Source: Oscillospiraceae bacterium (GTDB lineage: Bacteria; Bacillota; Clostridia; UBA1381; UMGS1253). Taken from it: a DNA stretch of 64,000 nucleotides. The DNA lies in assembly GCA_015068725.1 (NCBI GenBank), contig SVKA01000005.1, positions 17,811 to 81,810 of the forward strand. Direction: 5' to 3'. Positions 7,864-17,148 of the stretch are shown here, one piece after another (the first letter of the stretch is position 1; every line of letters starts with the position of its first letter). The notes beneath the pieces are model-generated. The model did no database searches. It worked only from the letters and a program-made list of their open reading frames with translations, and was not told the origin of the DNA. A program made the position numbers and the translations under genes.

Positions 7864-10467
7864 TTAAAGCTTTACAACTATAATTTCCTGAACAACATCT
7901 TTGTAGATTTTTACGAATACCTGATACGGATCTGCGTCGTCGTATTTCTGGATATCGCCTGTTGTACCTTCGGTTACGATATTGTTCATTTTTGTATTAT
8001 CAACAACGTATATTTTTGCGTTTCCAAACACGATATTGCGCTCAGCGCCGTCATTTACCTTTATATTCATTGATGATGCAAACTTGGCATTTACACGTCC
8101 GTAGATGATTTCCAAATCAGTAGCCGGTGTAGAGGTAAACTGAGTGTTTTTCGCTGAGATGTCAAGCAGTACTCTTATTGTGCTTATCTGACCGCTTGCA
8201 TTTGTCTTATACTGAATGATATCGCCCTTTTCAAGAGCAGCTTTGCTCTCTCCCTTTACAAGAAGGTCTTTTTCTGTTGCTTCAAGCTCAATCTTCTGAC
8301 CGTCCTGAACTGCGTAGAGCTTGTCAACGATTACGCCCTGTGAGTTTTTCATTGTTGTAATTTCTGTTACAATTGCTACGGATGACTCGGCGTTTGCCTT
8401 GTAATCTGTATTTGTAACTATCATCGCCTTTGCAGTGTAATCTTCTGTCATGTCGAATACGATAGCGTTGTAAGGAGTATCGTTTTCAAACATTGTGTGA
8501 TTTCTTATTGCAAAGTCTTCGGGATTTGTTGATCCTGCCGGAATATCAAATATGATTGTGTTTTCGTTTACAGTAACGTTTCCTACTTTGCCTGTAGCTG
8601 TTTTGTATACAGCGTTTTCAAGCACAAGGTTCTTTGTAAATGAGTTTTTATCTATTGCACCCGTTCCGGTGTTATCCTTTGCTGTGTTGATTGATACAAC
8701 CTTGCCGTCAGAGTTTTTCTCAAAGGTGATAAGCTGTTTTACTACGCTGCCTTCGCTTGAAAGTGCCGCAAGTACCTCGTCGCCGGTTTTTCCGCTTGCG
8801 CCATTAAGACGGATTTTTTCTGCTGCGGTCAAAACAACTGTCTGGCCATCTTTTGTAAAGAGTCTGAGTTGTAGTTCATCGCTTATATCACTTGCTTTTG
8901 CAGCATTTAAAAGGTAAGCATAGTTTGAGCTTATGGTGCTTGTAGCATCAACTGCCGCAATCTTGCCTTCTGCATCAAGATAGAATCTGCCTTCGTCTTC
9001 AAGAGATATTGTCTGCTTGTAGCTTGGTGAAATCTGATAAATTTTATCGCCTATTTTAACCTTATCACCCTTCTTTTCAGTTACCTTGCCTTCGATGCTG
9101 TCGCGCACTACGATAATTCTGCAAATGCTCTTGTCTTTGCTCTGTGCAACTGAAAGAACATCCCACTCGGCAAGGTCTGATACCTTGATAACCTCGCCTG
9201 CTTTTTCGATTCTGTAATCGAGATCGTCATCATCAGGGTCAAGTGTAATTGTAGGTGCGCCGTATTTGTCTATGATTTTGCCTGATGAAGGCATAACCTC
9301 TTCAACTACGACATTCTGATACTCTGTAACGAATACAAAGTCGTATTTGCTGTCGCGGTCTGTATCAAGAAGGTTTACCTTGCCGGCTTTATCTTTAAGG
9401 TTGATAAGAGAGTTATCAAGTGTTTCATATTTTCCGTTGTAGATAAGCTTTGCATCTTTGTTTATATATGCTTCGCTTTCTCTTTTGTCATTCTCTTTAT
9501 CCTTCCAGTATGAAACTACTTTTTTGTCGTCTGTATCTGTAATCTTTTCAAAATTGTCTGCACTGATTGTAAGTGTGGAGTTCTTTGATTCCTCAGGTCT
9601 TATAAGAATGATTTTCTTATCGCCATAAGCATCTTCCTGCAGATAAAATACTACGTTGTAGCCAAGAAGGTTTGCTGCGTCAATATCTCCAAGCTCATAT
9701 ATAGCTTCGCCAATCTGAACCTGACCTTTTTTAAGAGCAGTTGCAGAATTTATCGAGCTCTGGCTTGTAGCGACTACCTGACCTGTAAGCTTTTGTGTTT
9801 TAAGTTTGTTTTCAAGAAGTGTTTTGTCAACGATAGTGTATTCAATGTTTGAGCCAAAGCCTGTCTGCTCCATCATCTTAACTGTAAGTGCATTAAACAT
9901 CATCTGTGCCGCAAGCGAACGTGTTGCCGGATCGTTTGCAGCTGCAACTGCATTACGGCCTATGCCGTTTTCTGTACCTACTACAAGAAAACCTGACGGG
10001 TATCCGCCCTTGGCAAGTGCGCTCGGTTCGTGCCCGATTACACGAACAAGGATTGTCATAGCCTCTGCATAGGTGATTGTATCATCAGGTCTGAAATTTC
10101 CTGTGTCATCACCGATTACGAGCTTTTGGTTTGTTGCGACATTAATATAACCGTTTGCCCAGTGGTCGGCCGGTACGTCCGGAAATTTTGTAGGATAATT
10201 TGAGCTTAGTGCAACATCTGCAAGGCCGAGTGCATTTACGGCGATTTTTGCAACCTCACTACGTTTTATTGCATCGTCCGGTCTGAAAAGTCCCGTATCG
10301 GCATCACCGACCATTATGTTTAGTGCGCCAAGTACTTCGACAGCCTCTGCACGATTGTTGTCCTGCATATCGGGAGCGAGTGCGGCCGATACAGTTGCCG
10401 TGCTTACTGCGCTAAAAAGCATTGCGAACGCCAAAACGCTGCCGAGCAATTTTCTTAGTTTGTTCAT
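7864..10467 (-). CDS. SLH-domain surface protein, candidate S-layer protein
   Basis: 867 residues. A signal peptide (about 1-28, LLGSVLAFAMLFSAVSTATVSA) precedes SLH repeats at about 34-85 and 96-145 (FPDVPADHWANGYI, TGNFRPDDTITYAEA) and a degenerate third one at about 156-197. SLH repeats anchor proteins to secondary cell-wall polymers. The remaining 650 residues are acidic, Lys/Asp-rich and beta-rich, with no catalytic motif I recognise, in line with a structural surface protein. AAAGGAGGAAA is a strong ribosome site; the promoter is far upstream, giving a leader of about 145 bases, a feature of highly expressed S-layer genes. S-layer identity is inferred. Confidence 0.85.
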   Translation of the reverse strand: MNKLRKLLGSVLAFAMLFSAVSTATVSAALAPDMQDNNRAEAVEVLGALNIMVGDADTGLFRPDDAIKRSEVAKIAVNALGLADVALSSNYPTKFPDVPADHWANGYINVATNQKLVIGDDTGNFRPDDTITYAEAMTILVRVIGHEPSALAKGGYPSGFLVVGTENGIGRNAVAAANDPATRSLAAQMMFNALTVKMMEQTGFGSNIEYTIVDKTLLENKLKTQKLTGQVVATSQSSINSATALKKGQVQIGEAIYELGDIDAANLLGYNVVFYLQEDAYGDKKIILIRPEESKNSTLTISADNFEKITDTDDKKVVSYWKDKENDKRESEAYINKDAKLIYNGKYETLDNSLINLKDKAGKVNLLDTDRDSKYDFVFVTEYQNVVVEEVMPSSGKIIDKYGAPTITLDPDDDDLDYRIEKAGEVIKVSDLAEWDVLSVAQSKDKSICRIIVVRDSIEGKVTEKKGDKVKIGDKIYQISPSYKQTISLEDEGRFYLDAEGKIAAVDATSTISSNYAYLLNAAKASDISDELQLRLFTKDGQTVVLTAAEKIRLNGASGKTGDEVLAALSSEGSVVKQLITFEKNSDGKVVSINTAKDNTGTGAIDKNSFTKNLVLENAVYKTATGKVGNVTVNENTIIFDIPAGSTNPEDFAIRNHTMFENDTPYNAIVFDMTEDYTAKAMIVTNTDYKANAESSVAIVTEITTMKNSQGVIVDKLYAVQDGQKIELEATEKDLLVKGESKAALEKGDIIQYKTNASGQISTIRVLLDISAKNTQFTSTPATDLEIIYGRVNAKFASSMNIKVNDGAERNIVFGNAKIYVVDNTKMNNIVTEGTTGDIQKYDDADPYQVFVKIYKDVVQEIIVVKL

Positions 10468-10618
10468 TGAAATGTTTCCTCCTTTGAGTTTTTAATGTTT
10501 TGGTTTACATAATTACGGCGAGCGTGTATAAAAAATACGCATTTTCGCATCTGTGCCAAGGGATATACGAAATTATGCGCTTTATACATTGCGCTGTGTT
10601 ATGTCAACCACAGTTCAC

Positions 10619-10647
10619 ATTATAAAGTATCTTATACACGATATCAA
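10619..10647 (-). promoter_or_regulatory. Sigma-A-type promoter for the SLH protein gene
   Basis: On the minus strand TTGATA (10647-10642), a 17-base spacer and TATAAT (10624-10619). A second possible TTGACA lies at 10607-10602 with a poorer -10 (TATAAA at only 15 bases). The transcript leader to the ATG would be about 145 bases. Confidence 0.7.
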
Positions 10648-10670
10648 CCCTCAATATATGGAAATATAGG

Positions 10671-10705
10671 AAATAAAACAGGACGCAGAAAATTCTGCGT
10701 CCTGT
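10671..10705 (-). terminator. Intrinsic terminator of the sulfhydrylase gene
   Basis: Perfect 13-bp inverted repeat (ACAGGACGCAGAA / TTCTGCGTCCTGT, 10678-10705), followed on the minus strand by TTTTATTT. Confidence 0.85.
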
Positions 10706-10726
10706 AATACAAAACATATTCGCTTA

Positions 10727-11992
10727 TTATACATTTTCAAGTGCTTGCTTTATGTCCTCGATGATATCATCAACATTTTCAAGTCCTACAGAAAGTCTTA
10801 TAAGTCCCGGTGCGATACCTGCTGCGCTAAGCTGCTCGTCAGACATCTGACGATGCGTAGAGCTTGCGGGGTGAAGCACACATGTACGAATGTCTGCAAC
10901 GTGAACAACCAAAGAAATAAGCTTTAAGCTGTCAATAAAGCGAATTCCTGCCTCGCGTCCGCCTTTTAGGGTAAATGCGATAACTCCGCTGCAACCGTCG
11001 GGCAGGTATTTTTTCGCCATATCAGCGTACGCATCACCTTCGAGGGTGGGGTAGCTTACGGCCTCAACTTTATCCTGCTCATTTAAAAAGTGTGCTACAA
11101 CGTCTGCGTTTTTGCAGTGGCGTTCCATTCTTATCGGCAGTGTTTCCATACCCTGATTTATTAAAAATGCTCCCATAGCGCTCTGACATACGCCCATATC
11201 GCGCATAAGCTGTACTCTTGCCTTTGTTATATATGCAGCCGCACCAAAATCCTTTGTGTATACAACGCCGTGATATGACTCATCAGGCTCGGTCATTTCG
11301 GGATAGTTTCCGTTTGCCCAGTCAAATTTGCCCGAGTCAACTATTGCGCCGCCCACCTGCAAAGCGTGTCCGTCAAGGTATTTTGTAGTTGAGTGCGTTA
11401 CTATGTCAGCACCAAACTCTATCGGACGGCATAATACGGGAGTTGCAAATGTGTTGTCTACAATGAGAGGCACACCCTTTTCGTGAGCAACCTTGGCAAA
11501 ACGCTCGATATCAAATATTGCAATTGTCGGATTTGATATTGTTTCACCAAAAACCGCCTTTGTATTCGGCTTGAATGCGGCGCGGATTTCGTCATCGCTT
11601 GCATCGTTATCAATAAATGTAACCTCTATGCCGAGCTTTTTAAGAGTAACGGCAAAAAGGTTGAATGTTCCACCGTATATTGACGCCGAGCTTATAAAGT
11701 GGTCGCCGCTGCCCAATATATTAAGCAGTGCGAGCATATTTGCCGCCTGACCGGACGAGGTGAGAATTGCACCGACGCCGCCTTCGAGTGAGGCGAGCTT
11801 TTTCTCGACAGCGTCTACCGTCGGGTTTGCAAGACGTGAATAGAAAAATCCGCTTTCTGTAAGGTCAAAAAGCTTTGCAACCTGCTCGGTTGAGTTGTAT
11901 TTAAAGGTTGTGCTCTGATATATCGGGAGCGCGCGGCTCTCGCCATTTTTCGGCTCGTATCCTTCGTGTAGGCATTTAGTTTCCAATTTCAT
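10727..11992 (-). CDS. metY: O-acetylhomoserine sulfhydrylase / aminocarboxypropyltransferase
   Basis: PLP enzyme of the Cys/Met metabolism family that makes homocysteine from O-acetylhomoserine and sulfide. 421 residues with N-terminal TKCLHEGYEP and YSRLANPT typical of the MetY branch. The PLP-binding Lys204 lies in HSTTKYLDGH, and VDNTFATPVLCRP and the C-terminal SVGLENVDDIIEDI are standard. The length near 420, rather than about 380, favours MetY over MetB/MetC. It is monocistronic, bounded by terminators. No SAM riboswitch is seen upstream; a TTGACG-17-TAACAT promoter-like pair lies at about 12028-12056 on the minus strand. Confidence 0.9.
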   Translation of the reverse strand: MKLETKCLHEGYEPKNGESRALPIYQSTTFKYNSTEQVAKLFDLTESGFFYSRLANPTVDAVEKKLASLEGGVGAILTSSGQAANMLALLNILGSGDHFISSASIYGGTFNLFAVTLKKLGIEVTFIDNDASDDEIRAAFKPNTKAVFGETISNPTIAIFDIERFAKVAHEKGVPLIVDNTFATPVLCRPIEFGADIVTHSTTKYLDGHALQVGGAIVDSGKFDWANGNYPEMTEPDESYHGVVYTKDFGAAAYITKARVQLMRDMGVCQSAMGAFLINQGMETLPIRMERHCKNADVVAHFLNEQDKVEAVSYPTLEGDAYADMAKKYLPDGCSGVIAFTLKGGREAGIRFIDSLKLISLVVHVADIRTCVLHPASSTHRQMSDEQLSAAGIAPGLIRLSVGLENVDDIIEDIKQALENV

Positions 11993-12081
11993 ATTAATAA
12001 GACTCCTTTTTGTTGTTTAATCTATGGTTTATGTTATCATAAAAACACAATTTCGTCAAGGAAAATTGTCTGTAGAAAAAC

Positions 12082-12109
12082 AAAAAAGGGCGGAAGAAAT
12101 TATCCGCCC
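12082..12109 (-). terminator. Intrinsic terminator of the ABC exporter operon
   Basis: GGGCGGA / TCCGCCC inverted repeat (12088-12109) with an 8-base loop, followed on the minus strand by TTTTTT. Confidence 0.85.
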
Positions 12110-12124
12110 CGAATTTTTATAGAC

Positions 12125-13912
12125 TTACTCTGTAAGCTGTGATGTATACAGCGAATAGTAAAGTCCGTGTGCCTGTAAAAGCTGCTCATGATTGCCTGCT
12201 TCTGCGATGTTTTTCTGGTCAATATACAAAATTCTGTCGCAGTTTTTGATTGTAGAGAGTCTGTGGGCAATAATAAACGAGGTTCTGCCTTTTAAGAGGC
12301 TTTGCAGTCCTTTTTGCACCAAAAGCTCTGTTTTTGTATCAATAGCCGATGTCGCCTCATCTAAAATAAGCACCTTCGGGTTGGCAAGCAGTGTGCGCGC
12401 AAAGCTTATAAGCTGCCTTTGTCCTGCCGAAAGTGAGCCGCCACGCTCTGTAACGACGGTTTCGTATCCGTTTGGAAGCGACATTATAAAATCGTGAGCA
12501 GATACAATTTTGGCTGCATTTATTGCCTCTTCATCGCTCGCATCAAGGCGTCCGTACTTTATATTTTCCATTATTGTGCCTGTAAAGATAAATGTATCTT
12601 GCAGCATTATGCCCATCTGCTTGCGAAGAGATGTAAGCGTTACATCGTGTATGCTGTGTCCGTCGATTGTGATGCTTCCCGATTTTATATCGTAAAATCT
12701 TGCCAGAAGATTTACAACAGTTGTTTTACCTGCGCCCGTAGGGCCAACGAGTGCGATTGATTCACCGGGCTTTGCACGGAAGGTTACATCCTTTAAAATC
12801 GGCACATTCTTTTCGTACTCGAAAAATACATGCTCAAATTTTACCTCGCCCTTTATATCTTCAAGCTCGTATGCACCCTCCACATCAGAAATTGCAGGCT
12901 CAACGTCCATAACCTCGAATATTCTTTCAAGATATGCCGCTGTGTCAATTACGCTGTTGTAAAGGTTTCCGAGGTTTTGTATAGGCTCCCAGAATCGACC
13001 GCAGTACGAACCCATAGCGATTATTACACCGATGCTGATGCTTTCGCCCAAGCTGACGCCGATAAGATATACCGCAGCAGTTGAAAATGCGGAAATTATA
13101 ATCGCTGCGGGAAACATCGTATGCACAATAAGCGAGCGTCGCACAAACCATTTTGCACATTCCTTTGCCATTTTATAGGCGATAGAATAGTTCTTTTCTT
13201 CTCGGTCAAACGACTGAGTAACCCTCATACCATCGATGCTTTCCTGGTAATATGCATTAAGGTTTGAGTTTTTGTTTGAAAAGGTGCGGCTTGTCTTTCT
13301 CTGAACGTTTTTGACAAGAATTATGTATGTAGCAAACGGAACAAGTCCCACCAGAACAATCAGCGACAGACGTACATTCGTAAAAAACATAAAGAACAGA
13401 ATAAATACAAGGCTCAAAAGCTCTAATATTATGTTTATAAGTCCGTTTGCAAAAAAGTCAGCCACAGAGTTTACATAATTTACAACGCGCACTAAAATTT
13501 TTCCGTGCGGGCGCGAGTCATAATAGTCAAACGGAAGCTTTTGCAAGTGCATAAACAAATCGTGGCGGATTTCTGATACGATTTGCTGTCCCGTTTTTGC
13601 ACTGATTTTTGCTCTCTTGCTTTCGGCAAAAGCTATTGTCAGCACAAGAAGATACCCAACAATGCCCGTTATAATGATGCCGAGGATGTTCTTTTCAGGG
13701 ACAAATTTATCGGTAATAATTCTTAGCATCGAAGGAAACGTCAATCCTGCAAGAATAGCTATTACACTGAAAATGAGAGCAAGTACAAGCTGTTTTGAAT
13801 GTCTTTTTATGTATTTGACACTTTTTGAAAAATGCTTGATGCTAAATGGTGAGTCGAGAGATTCGTCAACATCGTATTTGTTACGCTTTTGCTTTGATGA
13901 TGTATCAGCCAT
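12125..13912 (-). CDS. ABC exporter half-transporter, subunit with catalytic Walker B Glu
   Basis: 595 residues: six membrane helices (about 40-330) followed by a nucleotide-binding domain (about 360-590). Walker A is GPTGAGKTT, the signature is LSAGQ, Walker B ends LILDEATSA with the catalytic Glu, and the switch His is in IIAHRLST. It is second gene of a two-gene operon, one base after the partner's stop, and is likely one half of a heterodimeric multidrug-type exporter. The LSAGQ signature deviates from LSGGQ and would face the partner's degenerate Walker B, as in asymmetric exporters such as BmrCD or TM287/288. Substrate unknown. Confidence 0.92.
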   Translation of the reverse strand: MADTSSKQKRNKYDVDESLDSPFSIKHFSKSVKYIKRHSKQLVLALIFSVIAILAGLTFPSMLRIITDKFVPEKNILGIIITGIVGYLLVLTIAFAESKRAKISAKTGQQIVSEIRHDLFMHLQKLPFDYYDSRPHGKILVRVVNYVNSVADFFANGLINIILELLSLVFILFFMFFTNVRLSLIVLVGLVPFATYIILVKNVQRKTSRTFSNKNSNLNAYYQESIDGMRVTQSFDREEKNYSIAYKMAKECAKWFVRRSLIVHTMFPAAIIISAFSTAAVYLIGVSLGESISIGVIIAMGSYCGRFWEPIQNLGNLYNSVIDTAAYLERIFEVMDVEPAISDVEGAYELEDIKGEVKFEHVFFEYEKNVPILKDVTFRAKPGESIALVGPTGAGKTTVVNLLARFYDIKSGSITIDGHSIHDVTLTSLRKQMGIMLQDTFIFTGTIMENIKYGRLDASDEEAINAAKIVSAHDFIMSLPNGYETVVTERGGSLSAGQRQLISFARTLLANPKVLILDEATSAIDTKTELLVQKGLQSLLKGRTSFIIAHRLSTIKNCDRILYIDQKNIAEAGNHEQLLQAHGLYYSLYTSQLTE

Positions 13913-13913
13913 T

Positions 13914-15674
13914 TTAACGCACCTCCTCTTTTTCGCTTTTAATTCCCTGCTGCAAGCAATATATATCGTAGTAGTAGCCCTTGTTTTTCAGAAGCTCATC
14001 GTGTGTGCCGCTTTCCGAAATGCTGCCGTTTTCGATTATATAAATCTTATCTGCGTTTTTAACCGAGGAAATACGCTGCGCAATTATAAATGTAGTGTGT
14101 GTTCCCTTGCGGATGGCAAGCTGCGATTGTATGTATTTTTCCGTTTCCATATCAACCGCTGAGGTCGTATCGTCCAAAATCAGAACCGGCGTTTCGTATG
14201 CAAGTGCGCGTGCAAGTGCGATACGCTGCTTTTGTCCGCCTGAAAGTCCTACGCCGCGCTCGCCGATAATAGTGTCATATCCGTCGGGCATACGCTTTAT
14301 AAAACTGTCTGCGTCAGCTGATTTTGCATAATCGACAACGCTTTCTTCGCTCATGTCGGGGTTGCCGTAGGCTATGTTCGCATCAATTGTATTTGAAAAC
14401 AAGAACACATCCTGCATTGACATACCGATTTTTTTACGAAGGGCGTTAAGGTCGTAGTCGTGCACATCGACACCGTCGATTTTTATGCTGCCGCTATTAA
14501 CATCTGCAAAGCGAGCCATAAGCATTGCAAGCGTCGATTTGCCCGAGCCTGTCGGCCCCATTATTCCGATTGTCTGACCCGGCTCGGCTGAGAGTGTTAT
14601 ATCCTTCAAAACATCGGTTTTTGCATACTTAAAGCTTACATTCTCAAATTCTACTTTACCTGCGGGAGCATCTGCATTTTCATCAGGCACATAGGCATTT
14701 TCCTTGCTTTGAATATCGCAGCGTGCATAATAAAGCTGCATAACCTTTTGTGTAGATGAGAAAAATCTCTGCGAGTCATTTATAACGATTCCCGCCTGAC
14801 GCATAGATGTATTAACGAGCCAGTTTAAATTGTAAAACAGTAAAAATTCACCGATTGTTATCTGTTGATACACAAGCATAAGTCCGCCTACAACGAAAAC
14901 CGTGATAAGAACGCCGTTGCCGAAAGCGCCAAAGATTGGACCGAATTTTGACGCCCACACGCAAGACGAATCAATAGCTGCCTTGCGATATTCGTCATTT
15001 AATTTATCAAAGCGTAAAAGCTCATGGTCTTCGCGGACAAATGCTTTTATGACTCTGTTTGCTGCGATTGTTTCCTGCACCCTTGCGTTTAAGTGGCTGT
15101 TTGTTTCGCGAAGATGCGTATGCAGAGGAGCGGACACCTTTCTTACCTTCAAAACAAGATATGCCATAACAGGTGATACAACAAGAAGGATTGAAGCAAG
15201 AATGGCATTTGTCGAGTAAAAAACGACAAGCCCCGAAATAAAAAGCACAACACAGTGAAGAGCAAACGGCATGACCCATGAAACAAAGTGGCGCATTATT
15301 TCAAGGTCGCCCGTAAGACGCATCATAATATCACCCGTACGATTCTGCCCGAAAAAAGACGGAGGAAGCGTCTGGAGCTTCTTGTAAAGAAAAGTCCTGA
15401 AATTCGCCAGAACATCTGCGGAAGCACTGTCAAAAAGTGAGTTGCTTAAATGATGCGCCGCGCCGCGCAAAAACATTACAAGCAAATACAGCCCAATGAG
15501 CAGGTATGCGTTTGACATATCACCGTTTGTAAACACCTGGTCAACAAATTCGGCGATAAGCAGAGACGAAAAAAGCAACAAAGGAATAATTGCACCGGTA
15601 TGAAATATCAAGCCGATGAAAAACTTCCATTTGCTGCCCTTCATATTTTCGAAAACCCATTTAATCTGTGTCAT
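13914..15674 (-). CDS. ABC exporter half-transporter, subunit with degenerate Walker B
   Basis: 586 residues from the ATG at 15674, which has AGGAGG upstream; an upstream in-frame extension to 15833 crosses the promoter and is unlikely. Membrane domain about 15-310, nucleotide-binding domain about 340-575. Walker A GPTGSGKST and signature LSGGQ are intact, but Walker B reads LILDDTTSA, with Asp in place of the catalytic Glu, and the switch motif is IIAQRISS with Gln instead of His. Both losses mark the non-hydrolytic site of a heterodimeric exporter; the partner gene follows after one base. Substrate unknown; drug or lipid export is typical of the family. Confidence 0.92.
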   Translation of the reverse strand: MTQIKWVFENMKGSKWKFFIGLIFHTGAIIPLLLFSSLLIAEFVDQVFTNGDMSNAYLLIGLYLLVMFLRGAAHHLSNSLFDSASADVLANFRTFLYKKLQTLPPSFFGQNRTGDIMMRLTGDLEIMRHFVSWVMPFALHCVVLFISGLVVFYSTNAILASILLVVSPVMAYLVLKVRKVSAPLHTHLRETNSHLNARVQETIAANRVIKAFVREDHELLRFDKLNDEYRKAAIDSSCVWASKFGPIFGAFGNGVLITVFVVGGLMLVYQQITIGEFLLFYNLNWLVNTSMRQAGIVINDSQRFFSSTQKVMQLYYARCDIQSKENAYVPDENADAPAGKVEFENVSFKYAKTDVLKDITLSAEPGQTIGIMGPTGSGKSTLAMLMARFADVNSGSIKIDGVDVHDYDLNALRKKIGMSMQDVFLFSNTIDANIAYGNPDMSEESVVDYAKSADADSFIKRMPDGYDTIIGERGVGLSGGQKQRIALARALAYETPVLILDDTTSAVDMETEKYIQSQLAIRKGTHTTFIIAQRISSVKNADKIYIIENGSISESGTHDELLKNKGYYYDIYCLQQGIKSEKEEVR

Positions 15675-15712
15675 AATCTTTGCCTCCTTTTTTGATAAAA
15701 CCAAATTAGGAA

Positions 15713-15758
15713 AGTACTGATTTACGGGTAGTGTACTCTCTAAAAATAGATATGTCAA
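15713..15758 (-). promoter_or_regulatory. Promoter and possible operator of the ABC exporter operon
   Basis: On the minus strand TTGACA (15758-15753), a 17-base spacer and TACACT (15735-15730). An interrupted dyad with half-sites AGTAC / GTACT (15713-15737) covers the -10 and start region, a good place for a repressor. The promoter call is firmer than the operator. Confidence 0.65.
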
Positions 15759-15827
15759 CCCCTTTTTTGAAATTAAATATTTCAATTTGGTTACAAAAAT
15801 GATATTTGTAAAAAAGCGTAAAATCAG

Positions 15828-15856
15828 TTGCAATTTTTATATAATTATGGTATGAT
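15828..15856 (+). promoter_or_regulatory. Promoter of the yicC-remA-gmk operon
   Basis: TTGCAA (15828-15833), a 17-base spacer and TATGAT (15851-15856), divergent from the ABC exporter promoter. Confidence 0.7.
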
Positions 15857-15963
15857 AAATTAGTATAGTTGTTTGTCTGAAAGGGCGTTTGTCAAAACGG
15901 CAAAGCGACGGCAGGAAAACAGCACTTTAAAAGTGATAAAATTATTTATTGGAGTGAGTTTAA

Positions 15964-16842
15964 TTGATAAAAAGTATGACAGGCTACGGTCATGTCGAGG
16001 GCATTTATGAGGACAAAAGAATTGTCGCGGAGGTGCGCTCGGTAAATCACAGATATGCGGACTATAATATAAAGGTGCCGCGCTATTACGGCTTTTTGGA
16101 GGATATGGCAAGAAAGTTTGTTTCCGAATACATAAGCCGCGGAAAAGTAGATGTTTATATCTCGGTTGAAAGCTATGGCGATTCGGACAAGCAAATCACA
16201 TTAAATGAGGCGCTTGCAAAGAGCTATATCGATGCTCTTTGTGCAATACGAGATACCTTTGACGTAAGAGATGATATAAGTGTTTCATCTGTTGCACGCT
16301 TTAATGAAATATTTATATCGGAGAGAAAGGAAGAGGACGCCGAGCATATATGGCAGCTTGTAAAAGAGCCGTTATCGGAGGCGATGGCGCAGTTTGTCAG
16401 CATGCGTGAGCGTGAGGGTGAAAGAATGCTTGCCGATATAAAGAGCAGAAGCGAGTATATGCTATCCTTGGTTGAAGAGGTTGAAAAGCGTTCGCCCGAG
16501 CGAGTAAAGGAATACAGAGAAAGACTTTATGCAAAGCTTGAGGAAGTGCTTTTATCGTCAAATATCGATGAAACAAGAATTATAACCGAGGCGGCGATAT
16601 ATGCAGACAAGGTTGCAGTTGATGAAGAAACCGTAAGACTCAGAAGCCATTTTACAGAGCTTGATACGATTTTATCATCGGGCGAGCCTGCAGGTCGCAA
16701 GCTTGACTTTTTGATTCAGGAAATCAATCGTGAAATCAACACAATAGGCTCAAAGGCAAATGATGTTGCTACGGCAAAAATTGTTGTCGATTTAAAATCA
16801 GAGCTTGAAAAGATGCGCGAGCAGGTGCAAAATATCGAATAA
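15964..16842 (+). CDS. yicC: YicC/YloC-family endoribonuclease
   Basis: 292 residues, the usual family length. The N-terminal MIKSMTGYG and the C-terminal EINREINTIGSKANDV are the family's hallmarks. YicC-type proteins are reported as endoribonucleases that act in stress-related RNA decay. The start is TTG at 15964, preceded by GGAGTGAG; it yields the canonical MIKSMTGYG start. Gene order yicC-remA-gmk-rpoZ-coaBC-priA is widely conserved in Bacillota and supports the call. Confidence 0.92.
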   Translation: MIKSMTGYGHVEGIYEDKRIVAEVRSVNHRYADYNIKVPRYYGFLEDMARKFVSEYISRGKVDVYISVESYGDSDKQITLNEALAKSYIDALCAIRDTFDVRDDISVSSVARFNEIFISERKEEDAEHIWQLVKEPLSEAMAQFVSMREREGERMLADIKSRSEYMLSLVEEVEKRSPERVKEYRERLYAKLEEVLLSSNIDETRIITEAAIYADKVAVDEETVRLRSHFTELDTILSSGEPAGRKLDFLIQEINREINTIGSKANDVATAKIVVDLKSELEKMREQVQNIE

Positions 16843-16884
16843 GAAACATTAGACTACACTAAAAAACCAAAGGATGTGAGAGCT

Positions 16885-17148
16885 TTGAAGCTGATAAATA
16901 TAGGCTTTGGCAATATTGTTGCGGCAAATAGAGTCATTTCTATCGTAAGTCCCGAATCTGCGCCGATAAAGAGAATGGTTCAGGAGGCGCGTGATAAAGG
17001 TGTGCTTATAGACGCTACGTTCGGAAGACGCACGCGCGCAGTTGTCGTAACGGACAGCGAGCATATCGTTTTGTCCGCGCTTCAGCCCGAAACGATTGCA
17101 AACCGCTTTGCAGGGGCAAGCGGCAGTGAGGAGGATCCTGATGACTGA
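16885..17148 (+). CDS. remA: RemA-like regulator (DUF370)
   Basis: 87 residues from a TTG start ([10 protein letters not shown]). In Bacillus subtilis RemA is a DNA-binding protein that activates biofilm-matrix genes and oligomerises into rings. [32 protein letters not shown] and [13 protein letters not shown] are all conserved. I chose TTG at 16885 because AAAGGA lies 9 bases upstream; a GTG at 16876 sits too close to that site. The gene overlaps gmk by 8 bases, implying coupled translation. Target genes cannot be told from the window. Confidence 0.93.
   Translation: MKLINIGFGNIVAANRVISIVSPESAPIKRMVQEARDKGVLIDATFGRRTRAVVVTDSEHIVLSALQPETIANRFAGASGSEEDPDD

Noticed and set aside
11993..12060. 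SAM riboswitch upstream of metY
   Set aside because: The leader is under 60 bases and contains no recognisable SAM-box conserved segments.
15675..15833. Upstream in-frame extension of the second ABC exporter gene
   Set aside because: It spans the TTGACA/TACACT promoter; a clear AGGAGG precedes the ATG at 15674, and the extra residues do not resemble the family.
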